The notes below the pieces were generated by a model. That model saw only the letters and a program-made list of their open reading frames with translations, did not search any database and was not told the DNA's origin. Of a stretch of DNA of 64,000 bases, positions 19,476-38,406 are shown piece after piece. Numbering within the stretch: position 1 is the first letter of the stretch; the number at the start of each line of letters is the position of its first letter. The stretch is from Diplonema papillatum. Lineage: Eukaryota; Euglenozoa; Diplonemea; Diplonemida; Diplonemidae. The position numbers and the translations under genes were made by a program. Location of the stretch: contig JAPJBO010000149.1 in NCBI GenBank assembly GCA_030068145.1, forward strand, positions 248,001 through 312,000, read 5' to 3'.

Positions 19476-19778
19476 CCCTTCACCTTCTCTTTCTACTACC
19501 CCACCCTCCCACCGCACGTCCTCCTCAACCCAAAGGAAGTAAGAACGCATATTACAGACCGATACGAGGTGCATGGCAACCCCTGCTCAACATGCATGCG
19601 CGTGGGGGGCCCAAGACTAAATTCAAAGCGAATTTCTTCTTGGTGTCGGTCGCAACACTTACAAACATGGCTAGCCGTATTTAAGCATACCTACTACCCA
19701 CATACCACCCGCCTCACAGCCTCAATGGTCAACCGGAGACCCTAAAACACCGAACCTCTAAACCACAATAAACGCTAA
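19476..19778 (-). repeat. 303-bp block, near-identical partner at 27209-27511
   Basis: From AGCCCTTCACCTTCTCTTTC to ACCACAATAAACGC. The two copies differ at only a few positions by eye and carry a reversed family E unit (GGGGGGCCCAAGACTAAATTC, ATGGCTAGCCGTATTTAAGC). Each is preceded by AAAGAAATATTTTTTTTT. The similarity suggests recent movement. Confidence 0.75.
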
Positions 19779-19961
19779 AAAAGAAAGTTGGCAGCGTTGG
19801 AGCCTGCCGTGTAAAGATGGAAGACAGGTTCTTCACACGCGGCAGACTGCCGACGGGGAAACCCAAGAAAAAGCACGCGGCGCGAAAGCGCAGCGTTCAA
19901 AGAATGGAGCTGGATGCCACCAGCCGGTCCTCATCATCATCGTCCATCACATTGAGAGTGG

Positions 19962-20245
19962 CCACCAGTAGCCACCGGTAGCCACCAGTAGCCACCGGTA
20001 GCCACCGGTAGCCACCGGTAGCCACCAGTAGCCACCGGTAGCCACCAGTAGCACCAGTAGCCACCAGTAGCCACCAGTAGCCACCAGTAGCCACCGGTAG
20101 CCACCGGTAGCCACCGGTAGCCACCGGTAGCCACCGGTAGCCACCGGTAGCCACCGGTAGCCACCAGTAACCACCAGTAGCCGGTAGCCACCGGTAGCCA
20201 CCAGTAGCCGCCAGTAACCACCAGTAGCCGGTAGCCACGATCACC
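19962..20245. repeat. 9-bp minisatellite GTAGCCACC(A/G)
   Basis: About 30 units of GTAGCCACCG or GTAGCCACCA, with occasional lost bases. A different unit in CAGTAACCACCAGTAGCCG starts at 20167. Long open frames through it are a by-product. Confidence 0.85.
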
Positions 20246-20404
20246 GGTAGCCACAGAAACACAGTGCAGACAGGACAGGGCGTGTCACTGCGGGGACGCT
20301 GCAGCATATAGGTCAAACTTTGGGTGAGATCACTGCTTAGCCCGGGTCTCTGGGTCAAGAGGTCGCCCGGTCTTGAAATTCGCTGGTTCATCCGGGCTGG
20401 GTGT

Positions 20405-20497
20405 GTGTTCGCGCTTATATAAGTCGAACTTCGAGACTTCGCAACTGGCAGTCTCCCCAGGTATTTCCTACAAAGCAGGTGCTTATCCAAAAAAAAA
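20405..20497 (+). mobile_element. MITE family A, right end only
   Basis: TCGCAACTGGCAGTCTCCCCAGGTATTTCCTACAAAGCAGGTGC is the right inverted end of the family. The left half is absent. Confidence 0.55.
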
Positions 20498-20499
20498 GA

Positions 20500-22300
20500 G
20501 GGTGGCCCCTCACTCGCGATGTGGCAGGTGGAAATTTGCCTCGTCGTCCGGACGGGTGCCCCTTACGCAATGTTCGTGGCAGGTTGTACTCTGGCTGGCT
20601 TCGACTTGATGGTTTCGTTCGTTCTTATCGCAGTCATGCACCGAGAAGCACGCTGTCAGCCACCAAAAAGGGGCAACCCAAGCAGGTTCTCAAAGGGAAC
20701 GGTCACACGACCTATTCTGTGGTTTCACAAGCACCGCAAAAAACAAGGTTCCTAAAAGAGGAGCTAGTTGCACGTCGTTTCAGTGCCGACGTCGCCTTGT
20801 GTCTTCCTTCGGCGGAGGTGCATGACATATTTCGTACGTGCGTACTTGTCGTTGTAGTGGTTGCCACTCTAAAAAAAAAGAAGAAGAAGAAAGAGAGAGA
20901 ACTGATAAGTAAAAAAGATGAGTCGAGCTAGGGCGGCGTTTAACCAGATACAAATTCTCGGATGTCAGTCTTCCGGGGGGCGGGGGAGGGAGGCAATGGG
21001 CATACCCCCGACAAAAGCCAGACTGCAGCCAACCTTAAAGCCAGCTTTAAAGCCACAGCCTTAAAGCCAGCCTAAAGCCAGCCTAAAGCCAGCCTAAAGC
21101 TAGACCGAAGCCAGACTACAGCCAGAGCAGCTGCCTGCCCAAATATTTGGCGGCCAAACACTGGCTGAAGCCGGCAGACAGGGGACACGCGATATGCGCC
21201 GAATTCGTCGGCGCGCGAGCAGAAGGTTTGCACTTCTATCGTGATGATTCTTGCTGCCACTACTTTGCAGGTTGGCAGTGGGTGCCTCACGTCCTCTCAA
21301 GGAGTCGTCAGGCACACATCGCCTGCGTTTGGCGTAGGAAGCTTGCAACGCCAATATATGCGATATGTCGGCGGCGCGCTTAGCAGCTGTTGCTTGACGA
21401 TGAGAAGAGGCAACTCATCAGTCGGCATGAAAACATGTGCACCGACGCAATACAACAAGTTTGAGAGCCCTCCTTACTGCAGTCTCACTGCGGGAATGCT
21501 GCTGCGCGGTTGGGGGGGGGGGGGGTGTCGTTGGACGGGAAGAACCCCCACCCTCCCTTCCCCCTGTGACCTTGTCCAGACAAGCTTATTTCCGTAAGTC
21601 GCCTGGACGGGTATTTTCATCTGGCCCCTACGCAATGGAAGTGATAGGTTTGCCCTGGATGGTTTGATTCCTCTTCGTTCTTTGTTGCAGCCATTTCTAT
21701 CCCGCAGACTTTACGTCAGCGAACACAAAAAGGCGCAGACAGACCAGTAAGCAGAATTCCCTATCTGCAAGTGATGGGAGCTCCTTATTGCGTCGTGATG
21801 AGGATCCATGTTTGCGACTACTGAGGAATGGTCAGTAGACGCAGACCTCTTCGGAAACAGTAAATCAGTGTGGGCTAGCGACTTGGGGCGGCCTCCTCGC
21901 GTACATCCTGCAAAGCAGAGGTGCTTTCCGGAGTTGGCTTGCACTGATAAACGAAGCAACGGACGATCAGCATCAACTGACCGAGGGTGATGAAAAATGA
22001 TAAGACACAGGTTTCTTGTTCTCCGCGTGCAAAGTATAAACTAAGCCGGTCCAACCCCTCCTAATAGACCGAAGGATGCAGCTCCAGGCAATTCTAATAG
22101 CTAGGGATGGATCTTTACTGTGACAAGCAGCGGCAATTCGATGCAGCGCCAGGAGTTGAAGATGGACCGGCTTCGTATAAAACCTCTCCGGGAGAGTTTT
22201 CCTGTGTATCAACACTTTTTTCGTTGGCTTCGTTTTTAGAGTGCAAGCGATTTTTTCTCTCATGAGCACCGTTGTTCCGAAAATGTCCGCTTCGGTTGCA
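20500..22300. other. Gene-free region
   Basis: It contains an AAGCCAG-type repeat at 21003-21125 (CCTAAAGCCAG units) and a poly-G tract at 21511-21525. There are no splice-compatible coding frames that I can support on either strand. Confidence 0.4.
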
Positions 22301-22312
22301 AAGGTACGACTA

Positions 22313-22770
22313 AAATACTCGAGGGACTGCCTTGTGCGCATTTCGACGGAGGCTAGAGGGGGAAAATACTCGAGGGAATGCCTTGTGCTCAGGCTAGAGG
22401 GATGCAACTACAAAGTGGGTCTTTTTTGTTGAACGCTTACGCCCCGCCACTAACCCAGATTTACCTGTGTTTCGTGTGGGCTACAGCACGTTTTACCTCC
22501 TTTGATCTATCGCAACTGGCAGTCTCCTCAGGCATTTCCTACAAAGCAGGTGCTTATACAAGAGGGTCTTTGTTGTTGCACGTTATTACGCCCGCCACTG
22601 AACCTAGAGTACATGTGTTTCGTGCGGGCCACAGCACATTTACCTTCTTTGAGACTGGAATATTGTTGCGATAGTGGGGAGTCATCGGCATGCCGATGAG
22701 TACCACACTACTCTTATAAACTTCGCAACTGGCAGTCTCCTCGAGTATTTCCTTCAAAGCAGGTGCCCCT
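22313..22770 (+). mobile_element. MITE family A, compound copy
   Basis: Two left ends in tandem (22313 and 22364) are followed by a full middle and a right end (22510-22556). A second middle and right end follow (22560-22765) and carry the 39-nt hairpin at 22672-22710. Confidence 0.65.
22672..22710 (+). other. 39-nt hairpin motif, copy 1
   Basis: TAGTGGGGAGTCAT, then CGGCATGCCG, then ATGAGTACCACACTA. TCATCGGC pairs with GCCGATGA, and an outer stem GTG.GG/CC.CAC closes it across an AG/GTA internal loop. The second copy (33769-33807) is also 39 nt. It keeps both outer arms and swaps the centre to TTGCAAGCAA, which still pairs. Both are preceded by TTGTTGCG. Confidence 0.5.
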
Positions 22771-23059
22771 ACCCAAGCCTCTACGGTCAACCGGAGACTT
22801 TAAAATACCGACCTTCTAATCCACAACAACGCTAGAGTGCCGGTGGGTACCATATTCAAAAACAGGCTCTCGGAGGTCGTAGATACACGCGGAGACAGTG
22901 TCGGTAAGTATCCAGACCGGTATACATTTTTCGAGACTGGAGGTCCTATGAACATGCAATGTGAATAGCCTCTATTCGAGCCAACCCCACTTTTAAAAGT
23001 GTATTGTTTTTGAACTAGATAATAGCGCGGAGCTGGCTTTTTCTCCCCCTGGGAAAATG

Positions 23060-23142
23060 TATATGGGTGGCAGAGTGAGCGGGTGTCGGCCTTCAGGCCG
23101 GTGTGTCCGGGTTCAAACCTCGCCCATGACACTTTTCCGGTC
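23060..23142 (+). tRNA. tRNA-like sequence with Pol III boxes (degenerate tRNA or SINE head)
   Basis: TGGCAGAGTGAGCGGG fits an A box, GGTTCAAACC is a perfect B box, and TTTT follows at 23133. ATGGGTG and CGCCCAT can pair as an acceptor stem with one G-T. The T stem is too short if that acceptor is used, and CGGCCTTCAGGCCG gives no normal anticodon loop, so it is not a working tRNA as read. Confidence 0.35.
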
Positions 23143-23854
23143 GAAGATTATTTCGAGGTTTGCTGTCGTTTCGGGGCCTGATGTGCCCGAAATTTGCGTT
23201 TTTTGCGGAGTTTCTCAGCCCCCCGGAGAAATACCGGAGGGGGGGGCGGCGGGAAAAGGCTGCCCCAGGGCGGCCCCCCCCCGTGCTGGGCCCCGGGTAC
23301 GAGGCCAAACTTTACACCCGAACTTAGCTTCGCCCGGACTTTGTTTCGCCCGAACTTAGCTTCACCCGAGCTTTGCTTCGCCCGAACTTTGCTGTTCCCC
23401 GAACTTTAACTGCTGCCTCCAGTCTCGCCACGCGCCGGCCTTAGCCGAGCGCACGTACTTTTGTCGATTCGTTCGAGATAGTCCCTGCACTCCAACTCGT
23501 CTCTCTCGGGGAGTTGCTGTGTGCTCCTGCGGTCTTTGTGTTTTTTCGTACTGGACCAGGGAAAGCCTGCTACACGGGAGCCAAGCTTCACGTGTTCGGC
23601 GGTGGTGAGAGCCACGGGCCTACGGGTCAAGTGGCTACCGATTTCCCAAACTAAAGCAGGGGCTTGGCGCTCGCGCTGAACACAAGCTCGTCGAGACGGT
23701 CAGCCGCAGGGCAGAGCGGACGGGGTTGTGGCACTGTGCTGCCTCCGACTCAAGCTTTGCAAGCTGTGGTTGACCGTCACGTTCCTGGACCAGGAGCGGC
23801 CTTTTTCTTTCTTCTTCTTCTGTCGATTCGTTCGTTGCTTCGGCAGGTTTCTAC

Positions 23855-24140
23855 AGACCCTACATGATAGCTCAACCGAGATTCGGTGAGGTGATTTCGA
23901 CGAGTGAAAATAATATTTTGCGCGCGGGCGCGTGGTTAGAGGTGTTTGATACACGCGGAGACAGTGTCGGTGAGTATCTAGACTGTTTTATCTTTCTTTG
24001 TTGTTCGTTCGTTGCTACAAACCCTACAGACAGTTGGCTCGGCAGGGTTTCAGAGTGATAGCGCCATCAGGATTCGGCGAGGTGATCCCGCCGAGTGAAA
24101 ATAACATTTATGCACGCGGCGCGTACGGACGCGGGGATTG
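23855..24140 (+). repeat. Tandem pair around GGTGATTTCGACGAGTGAAAATAA
   Basis: Two units (23840-23995 and 24000-24140) share CTACARACCCTACA, GATTCGGYGAGGTGAT and GAGTGAAAATAA. A third part-copy (GATACACGCGGAGACAGTGTCGGT) lies at 22880-22915. No gene is seen. Confidence 0.55.
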
Positions 24141-24654
24141 TAAGAACGTGCTTGGAATGGATGCGCTCAACACCGCACTGGTCCCGCCTGCGCCGTGTTT
24201 CGGTCCTTTAAGCCACGGACACATAAGGCGGACCATCATCAGCGCGGAACCTGAGTGTCTGCAGACAGGACAGCGGTGTGAGTCTGGTTTGTCAGGCGGC
24301 TGTTCGTAGCTCGTCACGGCCAGGACCACCCGTGCTACCAGAGCACAGGCGAATCCGTCGCGGGGAGAAGGCGCCCCTACAACCGTGTCTGAGCAATCAG
24401 TTGCAAAGCTCAGGCACCCGCCCTGATTGTGACTGCGACTCGCACTGACGTGTCTTCTTTTTAGAGCGCAAGTTCGCTTAGGGATCCGGGGTTTTAAAGT
24501 CTCCGGGTGACCATTGTCGTAAAGGTTCCCTTGTGTATCGTATCTGCTGTAGTGGCAGTACGTGTATGCGAGGATGTCATCTAGTAATTGGGCGCGAGTA
24601 ATAGCTAGCACTGATTCCGTCAACCATTTGTACACACCACCCTGCTGTCGTCTG

Positions 24655-24850
24655 GAAATACTCGAGGGGCTGCCTTGTGCTTACTTCGAAGGAGGCTAGA
24701 GGGGGAGAAACAATACAACTACAAAATGGGTCTTTTTTGTTGAACGCTTACGCCCGCCACTAAACCCAGATTTACCTGTGTTTCGTGTGGGCTACAGCAC
24801 ATTTACCTCCTTTGATCTTTTGCAACTGGCAGCCTCCTCAAGTATTTCCT
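24655..24850 (+). mobile_element. MITE family A, copy 3 (reference copy)
   Basis: A complete copy of 196 bp used here to define the family ends: GAAATACTCGAGGGGCTGCC and GGCAGCCTCCTCAAGTATTTC. Like other copies it is followed by CTACAAAGCAGGTGCTTATACA, which may be part of the element. Confidence 0.75.
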
Positions 24851-25039
24851 ACAAAGCAGGTGCTTATACAAAAAAAAAAAAAGCTAGGCTGAAATTCACA
24901 AACAAGCAGCCTCAATAGCTGACTGCGGGTGGCTACCAAGCCACCGTTGCTGTTATGGTCACTGCATGCTGACGTTTTTGCATTCCCAGCGTTCGCTCGC
25001 CTTCGTGGGGCAGAGAAAGATAAAAAGTCCTCCTTGTGT

Positions 25040-25300
25040 GGGGTAGTCGCGCCTTCGCAGTCCCAGGCCTCCACCCACCTGCATTTTTTTTTATTCCAGC
25101 CGTCGACTGACCTTTCCCGAAAGGAACGAGTTTGAATGCGGGTACCGAGAACTTCCGGCTTCTCCCAGAGTAGAGGAGTTGCTCAAGCAGAGATCGTCGA
25201 GCAGCTTGCCCACAACTGTAGCCTTGAATCGCATGCTTCGGGTGAGGGCATGCAGTTTATCAAGAAGTAACTTCTTATCAGCTTCCCTTCCATGCAGACA
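25040..25300 (-). pseudogene. Duplicated coding-like fragment, partner at 38825-39225
   Basis: The minus strand reads KKLLLDKLHALTRSMRF and SSTLGEAGSS.., and the partner reads LLLDKLHAVTQSMPFTANVV and SSTLGETGSS. Both have the same flanks (CGCAGTCCCAGG.CTCC.CCCAC, CAGCCGTCGACTG). The partner has about 100 extra codons in the middle, so this copy is internally deleted. The source gene is not recognised. Confidence 0.45.
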
Positions 25301-25711
25301 CGAGTTCAACTCAGCTTGCTGAGCAAGCACATCCTTTCGTCTATGACCGTCCACATCAAATCACCATCCCCGTGCACTCTTAGAGCGTTTTTGATCGTGC
25401 CTTCGCATCGCCGCCAGGTCGTGTGGCAGGCCTTGCAGGCGTGACAGCGCTGCTTGCAGCTGCCAATGCAGCTCGACAGGGAGAGGGGTCGTCGCCCACC
25501 TTGTGCACGGTGGAGCCTCAGAAGCTGGTGCCAAAGCTGGAGTTGAGCAAGTGGGTGTCACACCCGCTTTTTTTTTTCGGGTGCGGCTTTACACGCGTTT
25601 TGGTTGCGGCGCACCCGACGTTCGGTGTGTCTCGGGCACACCCTCTTTAACTCCAGCTTCCGAGGAGCCTGGACCTCGCCGTGTGGAGAGCGTCGGGTCA
25701 CGGTGCCGGGC

Positions 25712-33092
<7,381 letters not shown>

Positions 33093-33768
33093 TCAAAACA
33101 CTTCCGCGAAAACCCCCCCTATGTGGGAGAGAAGGGTGGATAGGAGGCAGAAACGTGATTTACCTGAAGGTGTTGTTGTTGTTGTTGCCATTCGTTTTGA
33201 TTGTCGGTATGTCTTCTTACAGTTGTCTTCTTCTAAGAAGATGCTGCAGAGAGCATAAACGCAAAAAAGAATAGGTGGTGTGGTCGGTATAGCCAGGGGG
33301 AACTACGGGGGAACTACGGGGAACTGACCTTGGGGTGTCTTTTTTTTTGTGGGGTGATTTTTTTCAAGCGCCACGCACCGGCGCCAAACCGGGAGCTTTG
33401 GGGTGAGCAAGACGGTTCCTCTTGCTTGGGCTTTCCACAGAAGGGCCAAGCCTTTTGAAAAATGGAGCCTTCGGGGTGTCGGGGGTGGTGCTTCGTGACG
33501 CCGTGGCATGAAGGATTCGTTGAAATGTAGACTCGAACGCTATCGTAGGACTCGCAGAAGTCGGTTGGCTCACGCTTACAGGAACCTAAGTAAAGCTCGC
33601 TACCGGGCCCCCTTCAACGTTCCCCTAGACATAGTGGTCAAACGATTCGCATTATCGCATATTATCGATTTGGGATTTTGGCGCCAATTATCGCATTTTC
33701 ATTCGCATTATCGCACGATTATCGCATATTATCGCGTATTATCGCATATTATCGTCGTCTTGTTGCGT

Positions 33769-33807
33769 TAGTGGGGAGTCATTTGCAAGCAAATGAGTAC
33801 CACACTA
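33769..33807 (+). other. 39-nt hairpin motif, copy 2
   Basis: TAGTGGGGAGTCAT-TTGCAAGCAA-ATGAGTACCACACTA. TCATTTGC pairs with GCAAATGA. Outer arms are identical to 22672-22710; the inner four pairs differ at two positions with pairing kept. Confidence 0.5.
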
Positions 33808-33820
33808 TGCCAGCTTTTCG

Positions 33821-35755
33821 CTACGTGACGCCAGAAGGGTCACTTTTTCCGCGCTTTCGGCGCGGCGCAACTCTTGTCGGTTGCAACTGTTCTTGGAAGT
33901 TACTGACTATTTCATAATCCGAAAAGGAATCGGAATCTTCGCTTTCTCGTTTGCGCCGATAGGCACGCCGCGATGCGGAGGACGCGAGTAGCCGGGAAGA
34001 GCCGGCGGGAGGGCGCGATCGTTGCGCGACCCGTGGAGGGTCGGAATCAGGATCAGAAAAAGGGCCCGAGTCAGGGCCTGCCATCGAAGAGGGCCGGGCG
34101 GGGCCGGGTGGGCGCGGTGTGTTCGGGCCGGCGAGGCCAGTGCCGTCGTCGCCGAGATCGGCGCGTCGTCGTCGTCGTGCGCGCAGCGCGGCTGCGGGAG
34201 AGGCCGTGGGGGTGCATGGCGCGGGTCGCTTCCTGCCTGCTGGCGGGGGGGCGCGCTTCGGGGGCGACTTCGTCGTCCGCCTCCTCCGGCCACGGCTGGT
34301 AGGTGTCCCAGGTGGGGACGGCGCGCGCCGCTTCCGGCCTGTGAGGCCGTCGCTCTTGCCAAGGCTGCGACCGCCACCGCCGCCGCCGCGATCTCCGCCC
34401 CGGCCGCTGCCGCGACCGCCGCCGCGTGCGCGGCCGCGACCAGTGCCGCGGCCGCCGCCACCGTCTCCGCCACTGTTGTCCTCGCCGCCCCGGCCGCCAT
34501 GACCACCGCCACCCCCGTCGCCACTGCTGCTGTCGCGGCCAGCACCACCCCTGTGATGCCCCCGTCCGCAGCACGCGTCGGCGTTCGGGCAGGTCCCACA
34601 TCGCGTCAGCCGATGCGCCCGGCAGCACTGAATGCGCAGGCCGTCGTCCGGGCGGTGGTGCACCTGGCAGCACTGGTCAACTACAAGGCTGTAGTTTCTT
34701 CGCATGCCAGTGCACACCGCGCACTTCTGCTTCGCGCAGGCATCGCAGACCGACTGCGTGCGGAGCAGAGGGTCCGCCTGCGCAGCCGGTACAAGCACGG
34801 GAAGGCGCGGGCGTTGCGGCAGAGGGGTGGGCACGTCCCAGCGCAGCGAACGCTGTGCCCGCCGCGCCGCGTCGTACTGCGGGAACACGTCCCCGCCCCA
34901 GTTCTTCCCGTCCCCGGCAGCTGCCCGCGGAAAGCTCGTCCCCAGCACCCCGTGCGTCTCCTCGCCCCCGGCGAAGCGTGGGCGAGGTGTCAATCCCCCC
35001 CACAGCATCGGCGCCCCCAGGGTCCTCATCGAGCCCACCCGGACCTTCCGCTCGGCAGGCAACGGCGACGGCAGCTGCAGGTCTCGGCACAGGCGGCACA
35101 ATGTCGACAGCATCGTCCAGAGGGTCTTCCCCCTCTGGTTGGCGGCGAGCCTTCGTATTCCCGGGGGGGCAGGGACGTCGACCCCGGTGTGGACCTCGAA
35201 GTCCACTGCCAGCTCAACGCACGACACCTCGCCTGCGTTGGTCCACCTCAGTGCCGACAGCCAGCCCTTGAGCGCCCGCATCGCACGGCCGCCGTACGGC
35301 CATCTCGGCGGCTCATCCGGAAGGCGGTCGAAGTCGAACAGGTGTTGCACCGCCGGCAGCGGCGCAGCTGCGTGCCAGGGGTGCATCGGTTGCACTGCGG
35401 AGAGGCGGCGTCGCTCCGCCTCCACGCGTGCAGTGTACACCGCCGCCATGAGGCGGTGAAGGGCCGCGACCTCCACCCGCATTCCTTCGACAATCACCCC
35501 ATGCACACGCGTGCAAGACGGCCACCTCGCCCGGTCCGCCCGCAGGAGTTCGGCGAAGCAAGGACGGCCGCGGATCTCGTCGTAGGCGGGGCACTCCCAC
35601 CATAGGTGATCCGCTGTGTCCTGGACGCCCCGGTCGCAGTCCCTGCAGCCGCGGTCCAGCGGCGGATGCTGAGGATCCGAAGAAGAGGATTCGGAGGCGT
35701 GCTCGTCAAAGCTGCCGGTCGTATCAGAGGCGGTCGACGCATATTATCGCACATT
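33821..35755 (-). CDS. 3' end of a non-LTR (LINE-like) retrotransposon ORF, 5' truncated
   Basis: The frame is open from just after a stop at about 35756 to 33821. It starts with a zf-RVT-type CCHC, CRDCDRGVQDTADHLWWEC, which in LINEs follows the reverse transcriptase. Next come a Leu/Arg-rich domain and ELAVDFEVHTGVDVP, a motif also found in the decayed fragment at 39441-39974. Then comes a Cys/His cluster (CDACAKQKCAVC, CCRAHRLTRCGTCPNADACC). The last 240 residues are Gly/Arg/Pro-rich, which may be a nucleic-acid-binding tail. No RT core is in the window. The start is broken by a TTATCGCA array. Confidence 0.55.
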
Positions 35756-36765
35756 ATCGCACGTGCGATAATGACTATCGCACGATTATCGCGCATTACT
35801 TCTTTGGGAGACCCGGAGCGTGGCAGGATGGCTTGACAGGCGCAGAAAGTGAGAAAACGAGTTCGCGGAGCTCGTTGCGAGCCTTTCTCACTCGCCTCTT
35901 GCAATGCAAATCTCTGGTTGGTGGGTGAGCTCACCTCGCGGGATCGCGTAGCGCTGCGGGCTCTCTTCTTCTTTGCAACTGCACGGCCTACGGCGGCGGC
36001 TAACGCCTTGATGGGAAACTTCAGTTTCCATTGAGCGAAGGGTACGTCCTGCAGATACACGGGTTTGGAGCAAACTGCTCCTATGCCGTTTCACATCACT
36101 TTCGTCCTCCTTCCAGCTGCAAACGTGGGCGGTGCGCGATCCCGGCATTGCGGCGTACCCAGGCAGCGTAAGAGCATACACCTTGTCGCCACTTCCCGGG
36201 AAGACTGAGTCTCCCGTGTCAGCAACGCCGAAGTCGTTGATGAAGACGATGAAAGAGAGCTTGCACGGTTGCTGACCAGTGCTGATGGCCTGCCTTTTTA
36301 GTGCTGGTGCGTCGACATCTCTTACGGCGTTTACCTGGTTCCGGCTCTTTCACTGCGGCTCGCCGAAGTAGTCTTCCCTTGTACACAAGTCATGGTTGGT
36401 CTTGTTTCGGCTGTGTGTCGAGTCCAGCATGACACTGCCTTCGCGCAAGCCGGCTCATGGTCCTGTTGTCTCCTGAAGACCTCCGTAATATTATGCTTCT
36501 TGCGTCTGGGGAGCATCTGAACAACTTCATCTGTCGTAGTATCAGCTGGCACGATCTACTGGGCTGGCGGGATTGGGGCGGCAACGGAATCTGGATGTGG
36601 TTGACAGAAAGGTTCTCATCAGCACTCTTGCTACAAACCCCAGAGAAAGTCACAAACTTTCCCCCGGAACCCACCCCTACAGGGGTACATCCTCTGTACA
36701 AATACAGTATTATGAATTATCGCATATTATCGCATGCCGATTATATGCGATAATTTTGTGCGATA

Positions 36766-38406
36766 ATTGGTGTGATCCATATGCCCGGTGCAAACCCGGC
36801 ACAAAACCGGCACAAACCCGGAAAAACTCAAGGGGGGTCCGATTTTTTATTTTGCACCAACCCTTCAGGTTATGGCAGGTGCTCGCTGCAATCAAGCTAA
36901 ACCGACTGCACCAGGGTCCTGTCGAGTAAAAACCAACACCAATTAATATGTAAGGCGGCACCGAAAGTGTAGGTCCACCGCAGAAGGTACCCGGAATGCT
37001 TTGCCATTGCAGCGCTGAATGCACATCGCTGACAGACAGGAACCACTATTTTCCAAAGCCTCCAGAGGGCAAGCCCGGTTGTGCTTGACACAACGGACTA
37101 CAACCGACCACCAGCCAGCAATTGCCTCAAACTCCCCCGATACTACGGGAACCGAGGAGCCTAGTACAAGCAGATTAACCCTCTGCCCTCGCTGTTTCCA
37201 AATGAAGCATCATTTCCAAATTCGTGTGTCATGCTGGCTCTTGCCGGATGCTAGCGAGCGAGCGTTACTTCACCACCGCGCCGTAGCCTCCCTTGTGCCC
37301 TGGGTTCCATGATTGGCTGTTCTCGGCCGGTATGCCCGAGTCGGTGTTTCCTCGTCTTTACACTTCTTCTTCAATTGTTTAACCCCAACGTCCGGGTCTG
37401 CCACTGGTGCGGCCCCGTTTCTCCGCTCCTCTGTCTCTTCTGCTTCACCTCATGCTTCCATCCGGGCCTGCCTGCGCTTCCAGTCCGCTGGGTATTGTTC
37501 CTGGGGGTATCTTCCATTTCGGGTCCCCGTTTTCGAGCGACCTGCCTGAGGTACGGCACGCTCTCTCGCTTGCCATCTTGCCTGCTCGCAGAACGGCCTC
37601 GAATGCCTGCATTTACGGCACTCATCGTCTGCATCGATGTTCTGCATCCGCGGTACGTGCTTACTTTTCAGTCGACAACTACTGCTCCCGACACATTGAG
37701 CTAATGCTAACTCCACTGCAGAACTGTCTCTGCTAATTACGTGACGCTTGTTTGCACGCAGTTGCGCGTCCACGAACGCCACGCACCCATGCTCGGTAGC
37801 CATTCCTCCCAGCTGCCGGGGTTGTTGGTACCCGCATTTCGGAGTGCATCAAACCCCTGCAGAGCTCAAACAGCGGCTTGGTCAGCCACAGTTTGAAAGG
37901 ATGCGGAACCAAAGGTAGCAGTCTGCTCAGGCCATCTTAAGCCATCTGACAGCACCTTCTAGGCGAGGGAAAACCGGTTGTACTTGATGGGCGGGGAACC
38001 CGCCCGTCCGAACCGCTTGTTGCCGACTTCTGTTCCGATGGCACAGCCGAGCGGGTTGAGCGTGGGAACTTCTGTCCCTCGTTCTGATCCGATGGAGATG
38101 CTGCTTCTCTTTCCGTTTTCCAAGCTACAGAAGGGGCCTCAAACCGACAAAATATTCACGATACCGAAGCCCATAGGCTGAACATAACAGAAGGGCGAGG
38201 GACCGCAAAGAGCGGGACAAACCCCCACGAGCACCAGACGATCATGAAACGTGGCAAAATCCACCGCGAAGCCTGAAATCTCCACGACCAAGGGTGCTAG
38301 CGGGTGCTGGGGAGACAAAAATAAAAAACCCGGACCCCCCCCCCGGTACAAACCCGGCACAAACCCGGCACAAACCCGGAAAAACTCCAGGGTGGATCAC
38401 ACCAAT
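36766..38406. mobile_element. Inner inverted pair J, ATTGGTGTGATCC ends
   Basis: ATTGGTGTGATCC (36766-36778) and GGATCACACCAAT (38394-38406) are perfect inverted repeats. Directly inside each is a direct repeat of ACCCGGCACAAACCCGG..AAAACTC (36790-36835 and 38345-38390). The middle holds short protein-like minus-strand runs (VPRMQNIDADDECRKCRHSR near 37640) without an intact frame. Confidence 0.5.

Noticed and set aside
22672..22710. Hammerhead ribozyme (CCGATGAG resembles CTGATGAG)
   Set aside because: No GAAA core strand or third stem is nearby.
23060..23142. Functional tRNA
   Set aside because: T stem and anticodon loop cannot both form with the best acceptor pairing.
34022..35605. 527-codon plus-strand frame
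   Set aside because: Antisense shadow of the LINE-like frame, low complexity, no domain features.
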